Both the position numbers and the translations under genes were made by a program. This document shows, piece by piece, positions 8,317 through 16,772 of a stretch of 64,000 nt of DNA; positions within the stretch are counted from its first letter, which is position 1, and each line of letters opens with the position of its first letter. The notes under the pieces are model-generated. The model made no database searches. It was not told the DNA's origin and saw only the letters and a program-made list of their open reading frames with translations. The stretch covers positions 186,001-250,000 of the forward strand of contig NZ_VCNG01000012.1 in NCBI RefSeq assembly GCF_006227205.1. The letters run 5' to 3'. The stretch is from Pseudomonas sp. ICMP22404. Its GTDB lineage: Bacteria > Pseudomonadota > Gammaproteobacteria > Pseudomonadales > Pseudomonadaceae.

Positions 8317-9375
8317 ATGCGTTTGTTCAAATTCTTGTCCGTGGGCTGCTTGTCGCTGATCAGTCTGGCGAGCCATGCCGAAACCCTCAACGGCCTCTAT
8401 CAAGTGCTCGAACCGGTGAGCAGCCAGACGCCGGAAGAGCGTGACCAGGCGACGTTGCGCGCCCTGGATACGCTGGTGCTGCGCCTGACCGGTGACGTCA
8501 AGGCCGCCCAGAACCCGGGGCTGGCGGCGATCCGCAAGGACCCGCAGCAGATCATTCTTCAATATGGCTACGACGCTGGTCCTCCGGAAAGCCTCAAGGT
8601 CGACTTCGATCCGGCGAGCACCGACCGGGCCTTGCGCTCGGCAGGGCTGTCGCTGTGGGGCGTGAACCGACCATCGATCCTGGGCTGGTGGCTCAACGAC
8701 TCGGCTGAAGGCTCCAGCCTGGTGGGCGATGGTCAGGCCAGCGCCACGCCGTTGCGCCGTGCCGCCCAGCACCGGGGCCTGGCGCTGCACTTGCCGCTGG
8801 CGGACTTGAGCGAGCAGATCGTTGCCACCGCACCGAACCTGGAAGGCAGCGATCCGGCGCCGTTGCACGATGCCTCGGAGCGATACGCGGCGGATGCCCT
8901 GCTGGCGGTCCATGCCAAGGAAGAGGGCGGTCAGTGGCACGGGACCTGGCGCCTGTGGCTGGGTGATCAACGCGAGCAAGGCACTGTCCAGGGCGCCGAT
9001 CAGGCTGCGCTGGCCGATGCGGTGATGCTGGCGGTGAGTCAGCGCCTGGCGCCGCGCTTCGTGGCCAAGCCGGGTGTGGCCACCGAGCAGTCGTTGGAAG
9101 TGCAGGGCATGAATCTTGAGCGTTATGCCGCCCTTGGGCGTTTGCTCGAACCGTTCGGTGGGCAGGTGCAGCGGGTCGAAGGTGACCGGATCGTCTATCG
9201 GGTCAACGGCAGCGCGGAGCAACTGAAGGCGCAACTGGCCCTGGCGAAGCTGCAGGAAATTCCCGCCGGTGAAGCGGTTGCCCCGACGCCTGCGGTTCCG
9301 CCGGCTACAGATGGAACGGTTCCGGCAGCAGCACCGGCGCCCGCGCCGACGGCCAGTCTGCGGTTCCGCTGGTAG
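8317..9375 (+). CDS. DUF2066 domain periplasmic protein
   Basis: 352 residues from the ATG at 8317 (MRLFKFLSVGCLSLISLASH), giving a good signal peptide; upstream in-frame codons would bury it. The body matches DUF2066: LYQVLEPVSSQTPEERDQAT, DTLVLRLTGD, and a long segment including AAQHRGLALHLPLADL. It ends in an Ala/Pro-rich tail (PTPAVPPATDGTVPAAAPAP) that is probably disordered. The function is unknown. It stands between purM and an AI-2E family permease gene, an arrangement typical of Pseudomonas. Confidence 0.85.
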   Translation: MRLFKFLSVGCLSLISLASHAETLNGLYQVLEPVSSQTPEERDQATLRALDTLVLRLTGDVKAAQNPGLAAIRKDPQQIILQYGYDAGPPESLKVDFDPASTDRALRSAGLSLWGVNRPSILGWWLNDSAEGSSLVGDGQASATPLRRAAQHRGLALHLPLADLSEQIVATAPNLEGSDPAPLHDASERYAADALLAVHAKEEGGQWHGTWRLWLGDQREQGTVQGADQAALADAVMLAVSQRLAPRFVAKPGVATEQSLEVQGMNLERYAALGRLLEPFGGQVQRVEGDRIVYRVNGSAEQLKAQLALAKLQEIPAGEAVAPTPAVPPATDGTVPAAAPAPAPTASLRFRW

Positions 9376-9407
9376 ATTTTCTTTCTTTATATAGCTGGGA
9401 GTGGTTC

Positions 9408-10481
9408 ATGGGCGATACGCGGCGTTGGTTCTGGTTGGGCGGGATTGCCCTGCTGTTCGCGTTTATCTATCTGCTGCATCCGATTCTGACGCCGTTCCTG
9501 GTTGCGTTGCTGCTGGCTTATCTGTTTGACCCGGTGGTGGATCGCCTGGAAAAGCTCGGTCTGTCGAGAACCTGGGGCGTAGTGGCGGTATTTACGCTGT
9601 TCACCTTGATTGTCAGCGCCCTGTTGCTGGTCTTGATACCGATGCTCGCCAAGCAATTGGTGCGTCTGTACGAACTGGCGCCACAGATGCTCGACTGGTT
9701 GCAGCACACGGCGGTGCCGTGGGTGCAGTCGAAACTGGGGTTGGCGGATGGTTTCTGGAAGTTCGACAAGGTCAAGGAGGCCATCAGCGCTCACATGGGC
9801 CAGACCACCGACATTGTTGGCGTCGTGCTGAGCCAGGCCACCGCCTCGGGCCTGGCGCTGATCGGTTGGCTGGCCAACCTGGTGCTGATTCCGGTCGTGA
9901 GCTTCTACCTGTTGCGGGATTGGGACTTGATGATGGCCAAGGTCCGCAGCCTGCTGCCCCGTCATCGCGAAGAGCGCATCATGACCCTGGCCGGTGAATG
10001 CCACGAAGTGCTGGGTGCCTTTGTGCGTGGGCAGTTGCTGGTGATGGTGGCGCTGGGCTTCATCTATGCGGCGGGGTTGATGCTGGTGGGTCTGGAGCTG
10101 GGGCTCCTGATCGGCATGATCGCCGGGTTGGCCGCCATCGTTCCGTACATGGGGTTCGTGATCGGCATTGGCGCGGCATTGATCGCCGGGTTGTTCCAGT
10201 TTGGCGGCGATCTCTACCCCATGGTGGGCATCGTGGCGGTGTTCATGGTGGGCCAGGCTCTGGAAGGCATGTTGCTGACGCCGTTGCTGGTGGGGGATCG
10301 CATTGGCTTGCATCCAGTGGCGGTGATCTTCGCGATCCTGGCGGGCGGCGAGTTGTTCGGCTTCACCGGGATCCTGCTGGCGCTGCCGGTGGCAGCCGTC
10401 ATCATGGTGCTGGTGCGGCACATGCATGATTTGTACAAGGATTCGGACATCTACAGCGGCGCCGAAGACCCCGAGCTGTAG
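9408..10481 (+). CDS. AI-2E family transporter (PerM/YdiK-like permease)
   Basis: 357 residues with about eight hydrophobic segments, beginning WFWLGGIALLFAFIYLLHPI and LTPFLVALLLAYLFDPVVD, then a soluble loop, then a C-terminal half with LIGMIAGLAAIVPYMGFVIG and the family-typical PLLVGDRIGLHPVAVIFA. The family is widespread and poorly characterised; some members export small molecules or ions, and only a few relate to autoinducer-2. The start is 33 bases after the DUF2066 gene; hda follows, so the three may share a transcript. Confidence 0.92.
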   Translation: MGDTRRWFWLGGIALLFAFIYLLHPILTPFLVALLLAYLFDPVVDRLEKLGLSRTWGVVAVFTLFTLIVSALLLVLIPMLAKQLVRLYELAPQMLDWLQHTAVPWVQSKLGLADGFWKFDKVKEAISAHMGQTTDIVGVVLSQATASGLALIGWLANLVLIPVVSFYLLRDWDLMMAKVRSLLPRHREERIMTLAGECHEVLGAFVRGQLLVMVALGFIYAAGLMLVGLELGLLIGMIAGLAAIVPYMGFVIGIGAALIAGLFQFGGDLYPMVGIVAVFMVGQALEGMLLTPLLVGDRIGLHPVAVIFAILAGGELFGFTGILLALPVAAVIMVLVRHMHDLYKDSDIYSGAEDPEL

Positions 10482-10638
10482 GGTGAATGTCAGGAAAACC
10501 GTCGCTCCCTGGCGTTGTCGCTGCAAACCTTTGATTTTGCTCGTGGTCCGGCGCATTGTGCGGTCCGCGCCACGGGTATAGACTTTGCCAACTTTACACA
10601 GAGGCCACTCACGGTTCCTTTGGAGCTGTCCAGCCAGC

Positions 10639-11343
10639 ATGAAACCGATTCAGCTGCCCCTAGGTGTGCGTCTGCGTGATGACGCCACCTTTATCAACTA
10701 CTACCCAGGCGCCAATGCCGCTGCACTCGGCTATGTCGAGCGGCTTTGCGAAGCCGACGCTGGCTGGACCGAGAGTCTGATCTATCTGTGGGGCAAGGAC
10801 GGGGTAGGGCGCACGCACCTGTTGCAGGCCGCTTGCCTGCGGTTCGAGCAGTTGGGCGAGCCGGCGGTGTACCTGCCGCTGGCCGAGTTGCTGGATCGCG
10901 GCGTGGAAATCCTCGACAACCTTGAACAGTACGAACTGGTCTGCCTGGACGATCTCCAGGCCGTTGCCGGCAAGGCTGATTGGGAAGAGGCGCTGTTCCA
11001 TCTGTTCAACCGGCTGCGGGACAGCGGTCGGCGCTTGCTGATCGCTGCCTCGACGTCGCCGCGGGAGCTGCCGGTGAAACTGGCGGATCTCAAGTCCCGT
11101 CTCACTCTGGCGCTGATTTTCCAGATGCGTCCGCTGTCCGATGAAGACAAGCTCCGTGCCTTGCAGCTGCGTGCTTCCCGCCGTGGCCTGCATCTGACCG
11201 ACGAAGTCGGGCATTTCATCCTCACCCGTGGCACCCGCAGCATGAGTGCGCTGTTCGAATTGCTCGAACGCCTCGACCAGGCTTCCCTTCAGGCCCAGCG
11301 CAAGCTGACTATTCCTTTTTTGAAAGAAACCTTGGGCTGGTAG
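10639..11343 (+). CDS. hda: DnaA regulatory inactivator Hda
   Basis: 234 residues from the ATG at 10639 (MKPIQLPLGVRLRDDATFIN). Hda is an AAA+ relative of DnaA that, with the beta clamp, stimulates DnaA-ATP hydrolysis and prevents re-initiation. The N-terminus has the clamp-binding QLPLGV peptide. The P-loop reads GKDGVGRTH, with Arg instead of the usual Lys; Walker B is ELVCLDDLQAV and the sensor region is LPVKLADLKSRLTLALIFQM. Length and sequence match Pseudomonas Hda; the extra residues upstream of 10639 are not homologous. Confidence 0.94.
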   Translation: MKPIQLPLGVRLRDDATFINYYPGANAAALGYVERLCEADAGWTESLIYLWGKDGVGRTHLLQAACLRFEQLGEPAVYLPLAELLDRGVEILDNLEQYELVCLDDLQAVAGKADWEEALFHLFNRLRDSGRRLLIAASTSPRELPVKLADLKSRLTLALIFQMRPLSDEDKLRALQLRASRRGLHLTDEVGHFILTRGTRSMSALFELLERLDQASLQAQRKLTIPFLKETLGW

Positions 11344-11490
11344 AACCGTTGCCAGTAGTGGCTCCTGGCCTTGTCCGGACACGGCGAAACCCGCGGTCCT
11401 GCTGGGCGGCAGGCCACATGACTTTCAAAATGGGCTTAAGCGCTTAGATGTAAACGTAAAACCGAGAAGTCACATTTGCATCGATTGAAT

Positions 11491-11519
11491 TTGCAAATGA
11501 AGTCGATAGAAGGCATAGT
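11491..11519 (+). promoter_or_regulatory. Probable sigma70 promoter of the first NlpC/P60 gene
   Basis: TTGCAA (11491-11496), a 17-base spacer and CATAGT (11514-11519), about 35 bases before the start codon. A perfect TAAGCGCTTA palindrome lies upstream at 11437-11446. Prediction by eye only. Confidence 0.4.
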
Positions 11520-11555
11520 CTCGCCATCTTTACTACTTCAGCCACGGTCGTGCCC

Positions 11556-12182
11556 ATGCTAAATCGCTTCGCACCCCTCGTGCCTCTCGCACTCGTTACC
11601 CTGTTGTTCGGTTGCGCTGCCCACTCCCCAGTGTCCCAGCAAGTACAACAACCACAGGTTCAGAACACCGTTACCGCCCAGTCTTCCTCCGTCTCCTTCC
11701 AGGAAGAAATGGCCAACGACAAAGAGCTGGCAGCCTTCGCCGGCAACAAGCCTTACCAGCTTCCGGTGCTGGCCGACAGCATCCTGGAACGCGGCATGTC
11801 GTTGATCGGCACCCGTTACCGTTTTGGTGGCACCTCTGAAGCCGGCTTCGATTGCAGCGGTTTCATCGGCTACCTGTTCCGCGAAGAGGCCGGCATGAGC
11901 CTGCCACGCTCCACGCGGGAAATGATCAACGTGAACGCCCCCCTGGTGGCACGTAATCAACTGGAACCCGGTGACCTGCTGTTCTTCAGCACCAGCGGTC
12001 GTCGCGGACGCGTCAGCCACGCCGGTATCTACCTGGGCGACAACCAGTTCATCCATTCCAGCAGCCGCCGTAGCGGTGGTGTGCGGATCGACAGCCTGGG
12101 TGACACCTACTGGAACAAGACTTTCATCGAAGCCAAGCGCGCCCTCGCCATGGCTCCGACCGTGGTCACCGCTCGCAAGTAA
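11556..12182 (+). CDS. NlpC/P60 family cell-wall hydrolase lipoprotein
   Basis: 208 residues with a lipoprotein signal (MLNRFAPLVPLALVTLLFGC; lipobox LFGC). A GTG two codons upstream is also possible. The Gln/Ser-rich linker is followed by the NlpC/P60 domain: catalytic Cys in GFDCSGFIGYLF, LPRSTREM, His in RVSHAGIYLGDNQFIHSS. The family cleaves gamma-D-glutamyl-diaminopimelate or related bonds in peptidoglycan peptides, so it probably trims the wall from the outer-membrane side. A second, shorter paralogue follows directly. Confidence 0.92.
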   Translation: MLNRFAPLVPLALVTLLFGCAAHSPVSQQVQQPQVQNTVTAQSSSVSFQEEMANDKELAAFAGNKPYQLPVLADSILERGMSLIGTRYRFGGTSEAGFDCSGFIGYLFREEAGMSLPRSTREMINVNAPLVARNQLEPGDLLFFSTSGRRGRVSHAGIYLGDNQFIHSSSRRSGGVRIDSLGDTYWNKTFIEAKRALAMAPTVVTARK

Positions 12183-12265
12183 GCGCACAGTTTGTAAGGC
12201 AAACTTAAAGTCTTACTTGAAGTTTGCCTCATAGCCGCTAGAATCCTTGATCATTGATTGATGGC

Positions 12266-12300
12266 AATCCGCCTGCGTACTCCGCAGGCGGATTTGTTTT
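12266..12300 (+). terminator. Hairpin terminator between the two NlpC/P60 genes
   Basis: AATCCGCCTGCG and CGCAGGCGGATT form a perfect 12-bp stem (12266-12277, 12283-12294) around a 5-base loop, followed by TGTTTT. It suggests that the two lipoprotein genes are separate transcripts or that read-through is attenuated. Confidence 0.75.
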
Positions 12301-12347
12301 CATGTCCACGGCAGAAAAGCCGCATCCAGATCAGGATTGTTCTGCAT

Positions 12348-12881
12348 ATGTCGACGTCGGCCCGCCTCGCTCTTATCTGCCTTGCCGCACTGCTCAGCGC
12401 GTGCGCAAGCCGTACGCCACCCCCCGCGCCTGTTCGGGCTCCAGTGGTCTTTGCTCCCTCGCAACCTCTGCCTCCGGCCGCCGAAGATGTGCTCTTCCGG
12501 GCGTTGGGCCTGGTTGGGACGCCCTACCGCTGGGGCGGCAATACGCCGGATTCGGGTTTCGATTGCAGTGGTCTGATCGGTTACGTCTACCGTGATGCCG
12601 CCGGTATTTCCCTGCCACGTTCGACCCGCGAGATGATCGGCATGCGCGCCCCGGATGTCGGTAAGGACGCGCTGCAGAGTGGTGACCTGATTTTCTTCGC
12701 CACCAACGGTGGCTCCCAGGTCAGCCATGCGGGGATCTACGTCGGTGAGGGGCGCTTCGTTCATGCGCCGGCCACCGGTGGTACGGTCAAGCTCGACAGC
12801 TTGTCCAAGGCCTATTGGCAGAAAGCCTATCTGAGCGCCAAGCGGGTGCTGCAACCGGAGCACCTGGCGCGTTATCCCTGA
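12348..12881 (+). CDS. NlpC/P60 family lipoprotein, second copy
   Basis: 177 residues, starting at the ATG at 12348 (MSTSARLALICLAALLSACA; lipobox LSAC). After a Pro-rich linker the NlpC/P60 domain starts: YRWGGNTPDSGFDCSGLIGY with the catalytic Cys, LPRSTREM, and SQVSHAGIYVGEGRFVHAP with the His. It is about 50 percent similar by eye to the preceding gene, so the pair looks like an old tandem duplication. Likely role: peptidoglycan peptide hydrolysis. Confidence 0.92.
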   Translation: MSTSARLALICLAALLSACASRTPPPAPVRAPVVFAPSQPLPPAAEDVLFRALGLVGTPYRWGGNTPDSGFDCSGLIGYVYRDAAGISLPRSTREMIGMRAPDVGKDALQSGDLIFFATNGGSQVSHAGIYVGEGRFVHAPATGGTVKLDSLSKAYWQKAYLSAKRVLQPEHLARYP

Positions 12882-12896
12882 TTCGCGGAGGTTGTC

Positions 12897-13559
12897 ATGA
12901 CCGCTCGCACCCTCAATCTCGATGATGCCCTGTACCAGTATCTGCTGGACGTTTCCCTGCGGGAGACGCCCTTGCAGCGACGTTTGCGGGACGAGACCCA
13001 GGCGCTGCCCATGGCGCGCTGGCAGATAGCGCCCGAGCAGGGGCAGTTTCTCGCATTGCTGGTGAAGCTCACCGGCGCCCGACGCTTGCTGGAAGTCGGT
13101 ACGTTCACGGGCTACAGCGCGTTGTGCCTGGCCTCGGCCTTGCCGCAAGATGGTTCGTTGATCTGTTGCGATATTCCCGGCGACTACAACGCCGTGGCGC
13201 TGCGTTATTGGCGCGAAGCCGGGCTGGCCGAGCGGATCGAGCTGCGGCTGGCGCCGGCCCTGGAAACCCTCGACGACCTTGAGCGCCAAGGGCAGGGCGG
13301 CACGTTCGACCTGATCTTTATCGATGCCGACAAGGCCAACTACCCGGCTTACCTGGAGCGTGCGCTACGGTTGCTGCGCAGAGGTGGGTTGGTGATGTTC
13401 GATAACACGCTGTGGAGCGGACGGGTGCTGGAAGCCCAGCCCCAGAGCGAGGACACCCGCGCCATCCAGGCCCTGAACCGCGCCTTGAAGGATGACCGAC
13501 GGGTGGATCTGTCGCTGTTGCCGTTGGGGGATGGCTTGACCTTGTGTCGCAAGCTTTAA
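12897..13559 (+). CDS. Class I SAM-dependent O-methyltransferase
   Basis: 220 residues of the catechol/caffeoyl-CoA O-methyltransferase type. Motif I is RLLEVGTFTGYSALCLASAL, the metal- and SAM-binding segment is FDLIFIDADKANYPAYLERA, and post-motif LLRRGGLVMFDNTLWSGRV matches this family closely. The substrate cannot be told from sequence. It starts 15 bases after the NlpC/P60 gene; the upstream GCGGAGG gives a good ribosome-binding site. Confidence 0.9.
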   Translation: MTARTLNLDDALYQYLLDVSLRETPLQRRLRDETQALPMARWQIAPEQGQFLALLVKLTGARRLLEVGTFTGYSALCLASALPQDGSLICCDIPGDYNAVALRYWREAGLAERIELRLAPALETLDDLERQGQGGTFDLIFIDADKANYPAYLERALRLLRRGGLVMFDNTLWSGRVLEAQPQSEDTRAIQALNRALKDDRRVDLSLLPLGDGLTLCRKL

Positions 13560-13584
13560 GCGCAGTTCCTGATTGGAATGACAT

Positions 13585-13718
13585 TTGTGGCGAGGGGATT
13601 CATCCCCGTTGGGCTGCGCAGCAGCCCTAAAACCAGACCATCCGGTGTATCAGGCAGATTGAGTTGACTGCTTTGGGGCTGCTGCGCAGCCCAGCGGGGA
13701 TGAATCCCCTCGCCACAA
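13585..13718. repeat. Second-family inverted repeat (GTGGCGAGGGGATT type)
   Basis: Arms TTGTGGCGAGGGGATTCATC (13585) and GATGAATCCCCTCGCCACAA (to 13718), with inner arms GGGCTGCGCAGCAGCCC-like. This is a different Pseudomonas palindrome family from the GTGGGAGC REPs; another copy is at 33159-33250. It lies between convergent genes. Confidence 0.85.
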
Positions 13719-13742
13719 AGCTCTTTGCAGGCCATTGGCAGC

Positions 13743-15053
13743 TTATTTACCCGAAACCCGCCACACCTTGTTTCCCACGTCATCGGCCACCAGCAAGCCG
13801 CCCTGCTTGTCGATCACCACGCCCACCGGCCGGCCCTGGGCTTCTTCATCTGCATTCAGGAACCCGGTCAGCACATCCACGGGTTCTCCCGCCGGTTTGC
13901 CGCCGTTGAACGGTACGAATATCACTTTGTAGCCGCTGTGGGGCTTACGGTTCCAGGAACCATGCTGGCCAATGAACGCGCCTTCGGTGAAGGGCGCAGG
14001 CAGGGCGCTGCCTTCGGCGAAAGTCAGGCCCAATGAGGCCGTGTGTGGGCCGACCGCGTAGTCCGGGGCGATGGCCTTCGCCACCAGCGCCGGGTTCTGT
14101 GGCTCGACCCGCACGTCAACATGCTGTCCGTAATAGCTGTAGGGCCACCCATAGAAGGCGCCGTCCTTGACCGAGGTGATGTAGTCCGGCACCAGGTCGC
14201 TGCCGATCTCATCCCGCTCGTTCACCGCTGTCCACAAGGCACCACTGCGCGGCTCCCAGGCCAGGCCGTTAGGGTTGCGCAGGCCCGAAGCGAAAATGCG
14301 GTGATTGCCGGTGGCGCGGTCCACTTCCCAGATCGCCGCGCGGCCTTCCTCCGCTTCCATGCCATTTTCCGCGACGTTGCTGTTCGAACCGGTGGTGACG
14401 TAGAGCTTGCTGCCGTCACGGCTGGCGATCACGTTCTTGGTCCAGTGATGATTGATGGTGCCGGCCGGCAAGTCGACGACCTTGGTCGGCTGAGCCTTGA
14501 TTTGTGTGTCGCCTTCCTTGTAGGGGAAGCGGATCAGTCGATCGGTGTCGGCCACGTACAGGTCATTGCCCACCAACGCCATGCCGAATGGCGAGTTGAG
14601 GTTTTCCAGGAAGACCGTGCGGGTTTCGGCGATGCCATCATGGTTGGCGTCGCGCAACAACGTAATGCGATTGGGGCTGGGGACGCCGGCGCCGGCGCGG
14701 CCCATGACTTTTTTCATCACCCAGCCACGGATGCCCTTGGCGTCGTCGGGCTTGGGCGGGGCGTTGGTTTCCGCCACCAGCACGTCGCCATTGGGCAGCA
14801 CGTAGAGCCAGCGCGGATGGTCCAGTCCCTCAGCGAACGCCCCTACTTGCAGGCCTTCGGCCGCGGTTGGCTTGGCGCCCTGGGGCCAGCCGACGGCTTC
14901 GGCGATGTTGACGGTGGGGACCAGGGTCTTGTTCGGTTCGGGCAGTTTTGGCGATGGGCCAGTGCCGTCGGAGACTTGCAGTGTGGAAGACTCGCCACAA
15001 GCGACAAGCCCTGCGGCGAGGGCGACGATCAGGAGGTGCGGTGGCTTGAGCAT
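13743..15053 (-). CDS. PQQ-dependent sugar (sorbosone-type) dehydrogenase lipoprotein
   Basis: 436 residues starting MLKPPHLLIVALAAGLVACG, with lipobox LVAC, so probably anchored in the periplasm. The six-bladed propeller pattern of soluble glucose/sorbosone dehydrogenases is seen: LDHPRWLYVLPNGDVLVAET, NSPFGMALVGNDLYVADTD, ASGLRNPNGLAWEPRSGALW, NERDEIGSDLVPDYITSVKD, GQHGSWNRKPHSGYKVIFVP. The family oxidises sugars or aldoses with PQQ as cofactor. The substrate is unknown. It appears to be a single-gene unit ahead of an unrelated minus-strand gene. Confidence 0.88.
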   Translation of the reverse strand: MLKPPHLLIVALAAGLVACGESSTLQVSDGTGPSPKLPEPNKTLVPTVNIAEAVGWPQGAKPTAAEGLQVGAFAEGLDHPRWLYVLPNGDVLVAETNAPPKPDDAKGIRGWVMKKVMGRAGAGVPSPNRITLLRDANHDGIAETRTVFLENLNSPFGMALVGNDLYVADTDRLIRFPYKEGDTQIKAQPTKVVDLPAGTINHHWTKNVIASRDGSKLYVTTGSNSNVAENGMEAEEGRAAIWEVDRATGNHRIFASGLRNPNGLAWEPRSGALWTAVNERDEIGSDLVPDYITSVKDGAFYGWPYSYYGQHVDVRVEPQNPALVAKAIAPDYAVGPHTASLGLTFAEGSALPAPFTEGAFIGQHGSWNRKPHSGYKVIFVPFNGGKPAGEPVDVLTGFLNADEEAQGRPVGVVIDKQGGLLVADDVGNKVWRVSGK

Positions 15054-15119
15054 GCTGGCTTCCCTATGAATGCATGTGGTTATTCATAGAGAAGCATATA
15101 CCGGCGATGGTTCAACCGG

Positions 15120-15704
15120 TCAGCCGTGGGCCTGCTTGAACAGCACGGCGATGCCCGGATGGTAATGACCGGCCTCGTTGCGCAACTTGCGATAGTTGTA
15201 AGGAAAGTACCAGGCCACGGCGCAGGTGTTTTCCTTTTGCAGGTCTTCGATCATGTCCTGGAGTTCTTCGGGCGTAGTGCTTTGCTGGGCTTTTTGCGGG
15301 GCGACGAACAGGCAGCCCAGCTTCAGGTCAGTGGCGTAGCTGATGCGCTTGGCATCGCTGGTGACATCCAGCAGGGGTTGGGTCAGGTTGAGGCTCTTGA
15401 CCTTAGGCCAGCGTTGGGTGGCCTGGATGAACGCGCGGTCCTCGGCCCCGGCAATGAACAGGTCGGCACTGACGTTGCGTTCGCCTTCTTCATTCTGTTT
15501 GCGGGTCGCGGTGTGTTGCAGCGTGACCATCTCGGCCATCCAGGCGGCGGCCGAGAGCAGGCCGAGGTTGGCTTTTTCATCGAACCAGTAAGGCGTGTCG
15601 TTATCGCCGCGCACGGCGTTGTAGCGATCGATACAGTCAAACCAGCGTTCCAGCACCGGGCGCAGGAATTCCAGCCTTGGATTGCTGATGATCATGCCTT
15701 GCAT
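15120..15704 (-). CDS. Unrecognised 194-residue protein
   Basis: Starts MQGMIISNPRLEFLRPVLER after a good AGAGGG site. No signal peptide and no membrane segment; mixed alpha/beta composition, with a Trp-rich N-terminal third (ERWFDCIDRYNAVRGDNDTP, SAAAWMAEMVTLQH) and a C-terminus with AVAWYFPYNYRKLRNEAGHY. The codon use is that of its neighbours, so it is a real gene. I do not recognise the family. It lies divergent to the cobalamin riboswitch and cob operon, with no evident functional link. Confidence 0.75.
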   Translation of the reverse strand: MQGMIISNPRLEFLRPVLERWFDCIDRYNAVRGDNDTPYWFDEKANLGLLSAAAWMAEMVTLQHTATRKQNEEGERNVSADLFIAGAEDRAFIQATQRWPKVKSLNLTQPLLDVTSDAKRISYATDLKLGCLFVAPQKAQQSTTPEELQDMIEDLQKENTCAVAWYFPYNYRKLRNEAGHYHPGIAVLFKQAHG

Positions 15705-15877
15705 GTTTTTTGCCCTCTTGTTTTTGTGATATCGGGTCGTAATGCCTATTTGATATCACTTGCCGCAGCGTGACACAAGATTGGCGTCACTTTATTGATC
15801 CAGGCCCGTGATCAGTGCTGGGCTCGTGGCGGCTTTAATTGACGCTCCATCCCCAACCCTCTAACCTTCGCGACTTG
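15705..15877. promoter_or_regulatory. Divergent promoter stretch upstream of the cobalamin riboswitch
   Basis: Between the 194-residue minus-strand gene and the riboswitch. It contains TTGATATCACTTGCC-like AT-rich sequence suited to promoters on both strands but no unambiguous -35/-10 pair. No gene seen. Confidence 0.4.
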
Positions 15878-16050
15878 TTTCAGGTGCTCTGTGACCCGGG
15901 TCGACAGAGTGAAACAGGGAAACCGGTGAGAACCCGGCGCTGCCCCCGCAACGGTAAATGAGTCAAAGCTGCCAGCAAGCCACTGTGTCTCGACATGGGA
16001 AGGCGCGCAGCCCGGCATCACGCCGCTCATGAGCCCGGAGACCGGCCTGA
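15878..16050 (+). ncRNA. Cobalamin riboswitch ahead of the cob operon
   Basis: The sequence shows the hallmark conserved parts of the adenosylcobalamin aptamer: a start near CAGGTGCTCTGTGACC, GAAACAGGGAAACCGGTGAG (15911-15930), the B12-box-like GCTGCCCCCGCAACGGTAA around 15940-15957, AGTCA..GCCAGC, and the closing GAGCCCGGAGACCGGCCT (16031-16048). B12 binding normally represses the downstream genes. It ends about 95 bases before cobO. Confidence 0.95.
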
Positions 16051-16145
16051 TTCATCCAACGGCATCACGGTGGGCGATGCCAGGCTTGTTGCCGTCTTTT
16101 CCTGTGCCCGCCTGCCGTTATCCAGTTCCCAACGGAGGCTTCCCC

Positions 16146-16772
16146 ATGACCGGCTCCCCCAATACAGATGCGTCCGACCGCGACGAGCGTCACCTGGCGC
16201 GCATGCTGCGCAAAAAAGCCGTGATCGACGAGCGTATCGCCAATGCCCCGAACGAATGCGGCTTGCTGCTGGTGCTGACCGGCAACGGCAAGGGCAAGAG
16301 CAGTTCGGCCTTCGGCATGCTGGCCCGGGCCATGGGGCATGGGATGCAATGTGGCGTGGTGCAGTTCATCAAGGGCCGCAATAGCACCGGTGAGGAGTTG
16401 TTCTTCCGGCGCTTCCCGGAGCAGGTGCGCTTTCATGTCATGGGCGAAGGGTTTACCTGGGAAACCCAGGATCGACAGCGCGACATCGCAGCCGCCGAAG
16501 CGGCCTGGGCCGTGTCGCGCCAGTTGCTGAGCGATCCGTCCATTGGCCTGGTGGTGCTCGACGAACTGAACATTGCCCTCAAGCATGGTTACCTCGATCT
16601 CGATCAGGTCCTGAGCGATCTGCAGGCGCGTCCTCCCATGCAGCATGTCGTGGTGACCGGTCGCGGCGCCAAGCCGGAAATGATCGAGCTGGCGGACACC
16701 GTCACCGAAATGGGCATGATCAAGCACGCCTTCCAGGCCGGCATCAAGGCACAGAAAGGCGTCGAACTGTGA
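16146..16772 (+). CDS. cobO: Cob(I)yrinic acid a,c-diamide adenosyltransferase CobO
   Basis: 208 residues from the ATG at 16146. It adenosylates the corrinoid cobalt using ATP (CobA/BtuR in enterics). Visible: LLLVLTGNGKGKSSSAFGML, the unusual P-loop of this family; MQCGVVQFIKG; LVVLDELNIALKHGYL (Walker B-like); VVVTGRGAKPEMIELAD. It is the first gene of the riboswitch-controlled operon; its stop codon overlaps the GTG of cobB. Confidence 0.96.
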   Translation: MTGSPNTDASDRDERHLARMLRKKAVIDERIANAPNECGLLLVLTGNGKGKSSSAFGMLARAMGHGMQCGVVQFIKGRNSTGEELFFRRFPEQVRFHVMGEGFTWETQDRQRDIAAAEAAWAVSRQLLSDPSIGLVVLDELNIALKHGYLDLDQVLSDLQARPPMQHVVVTGRGAKPEMIELADTVTEMGMIKHAFQAGIKAQKGVEL

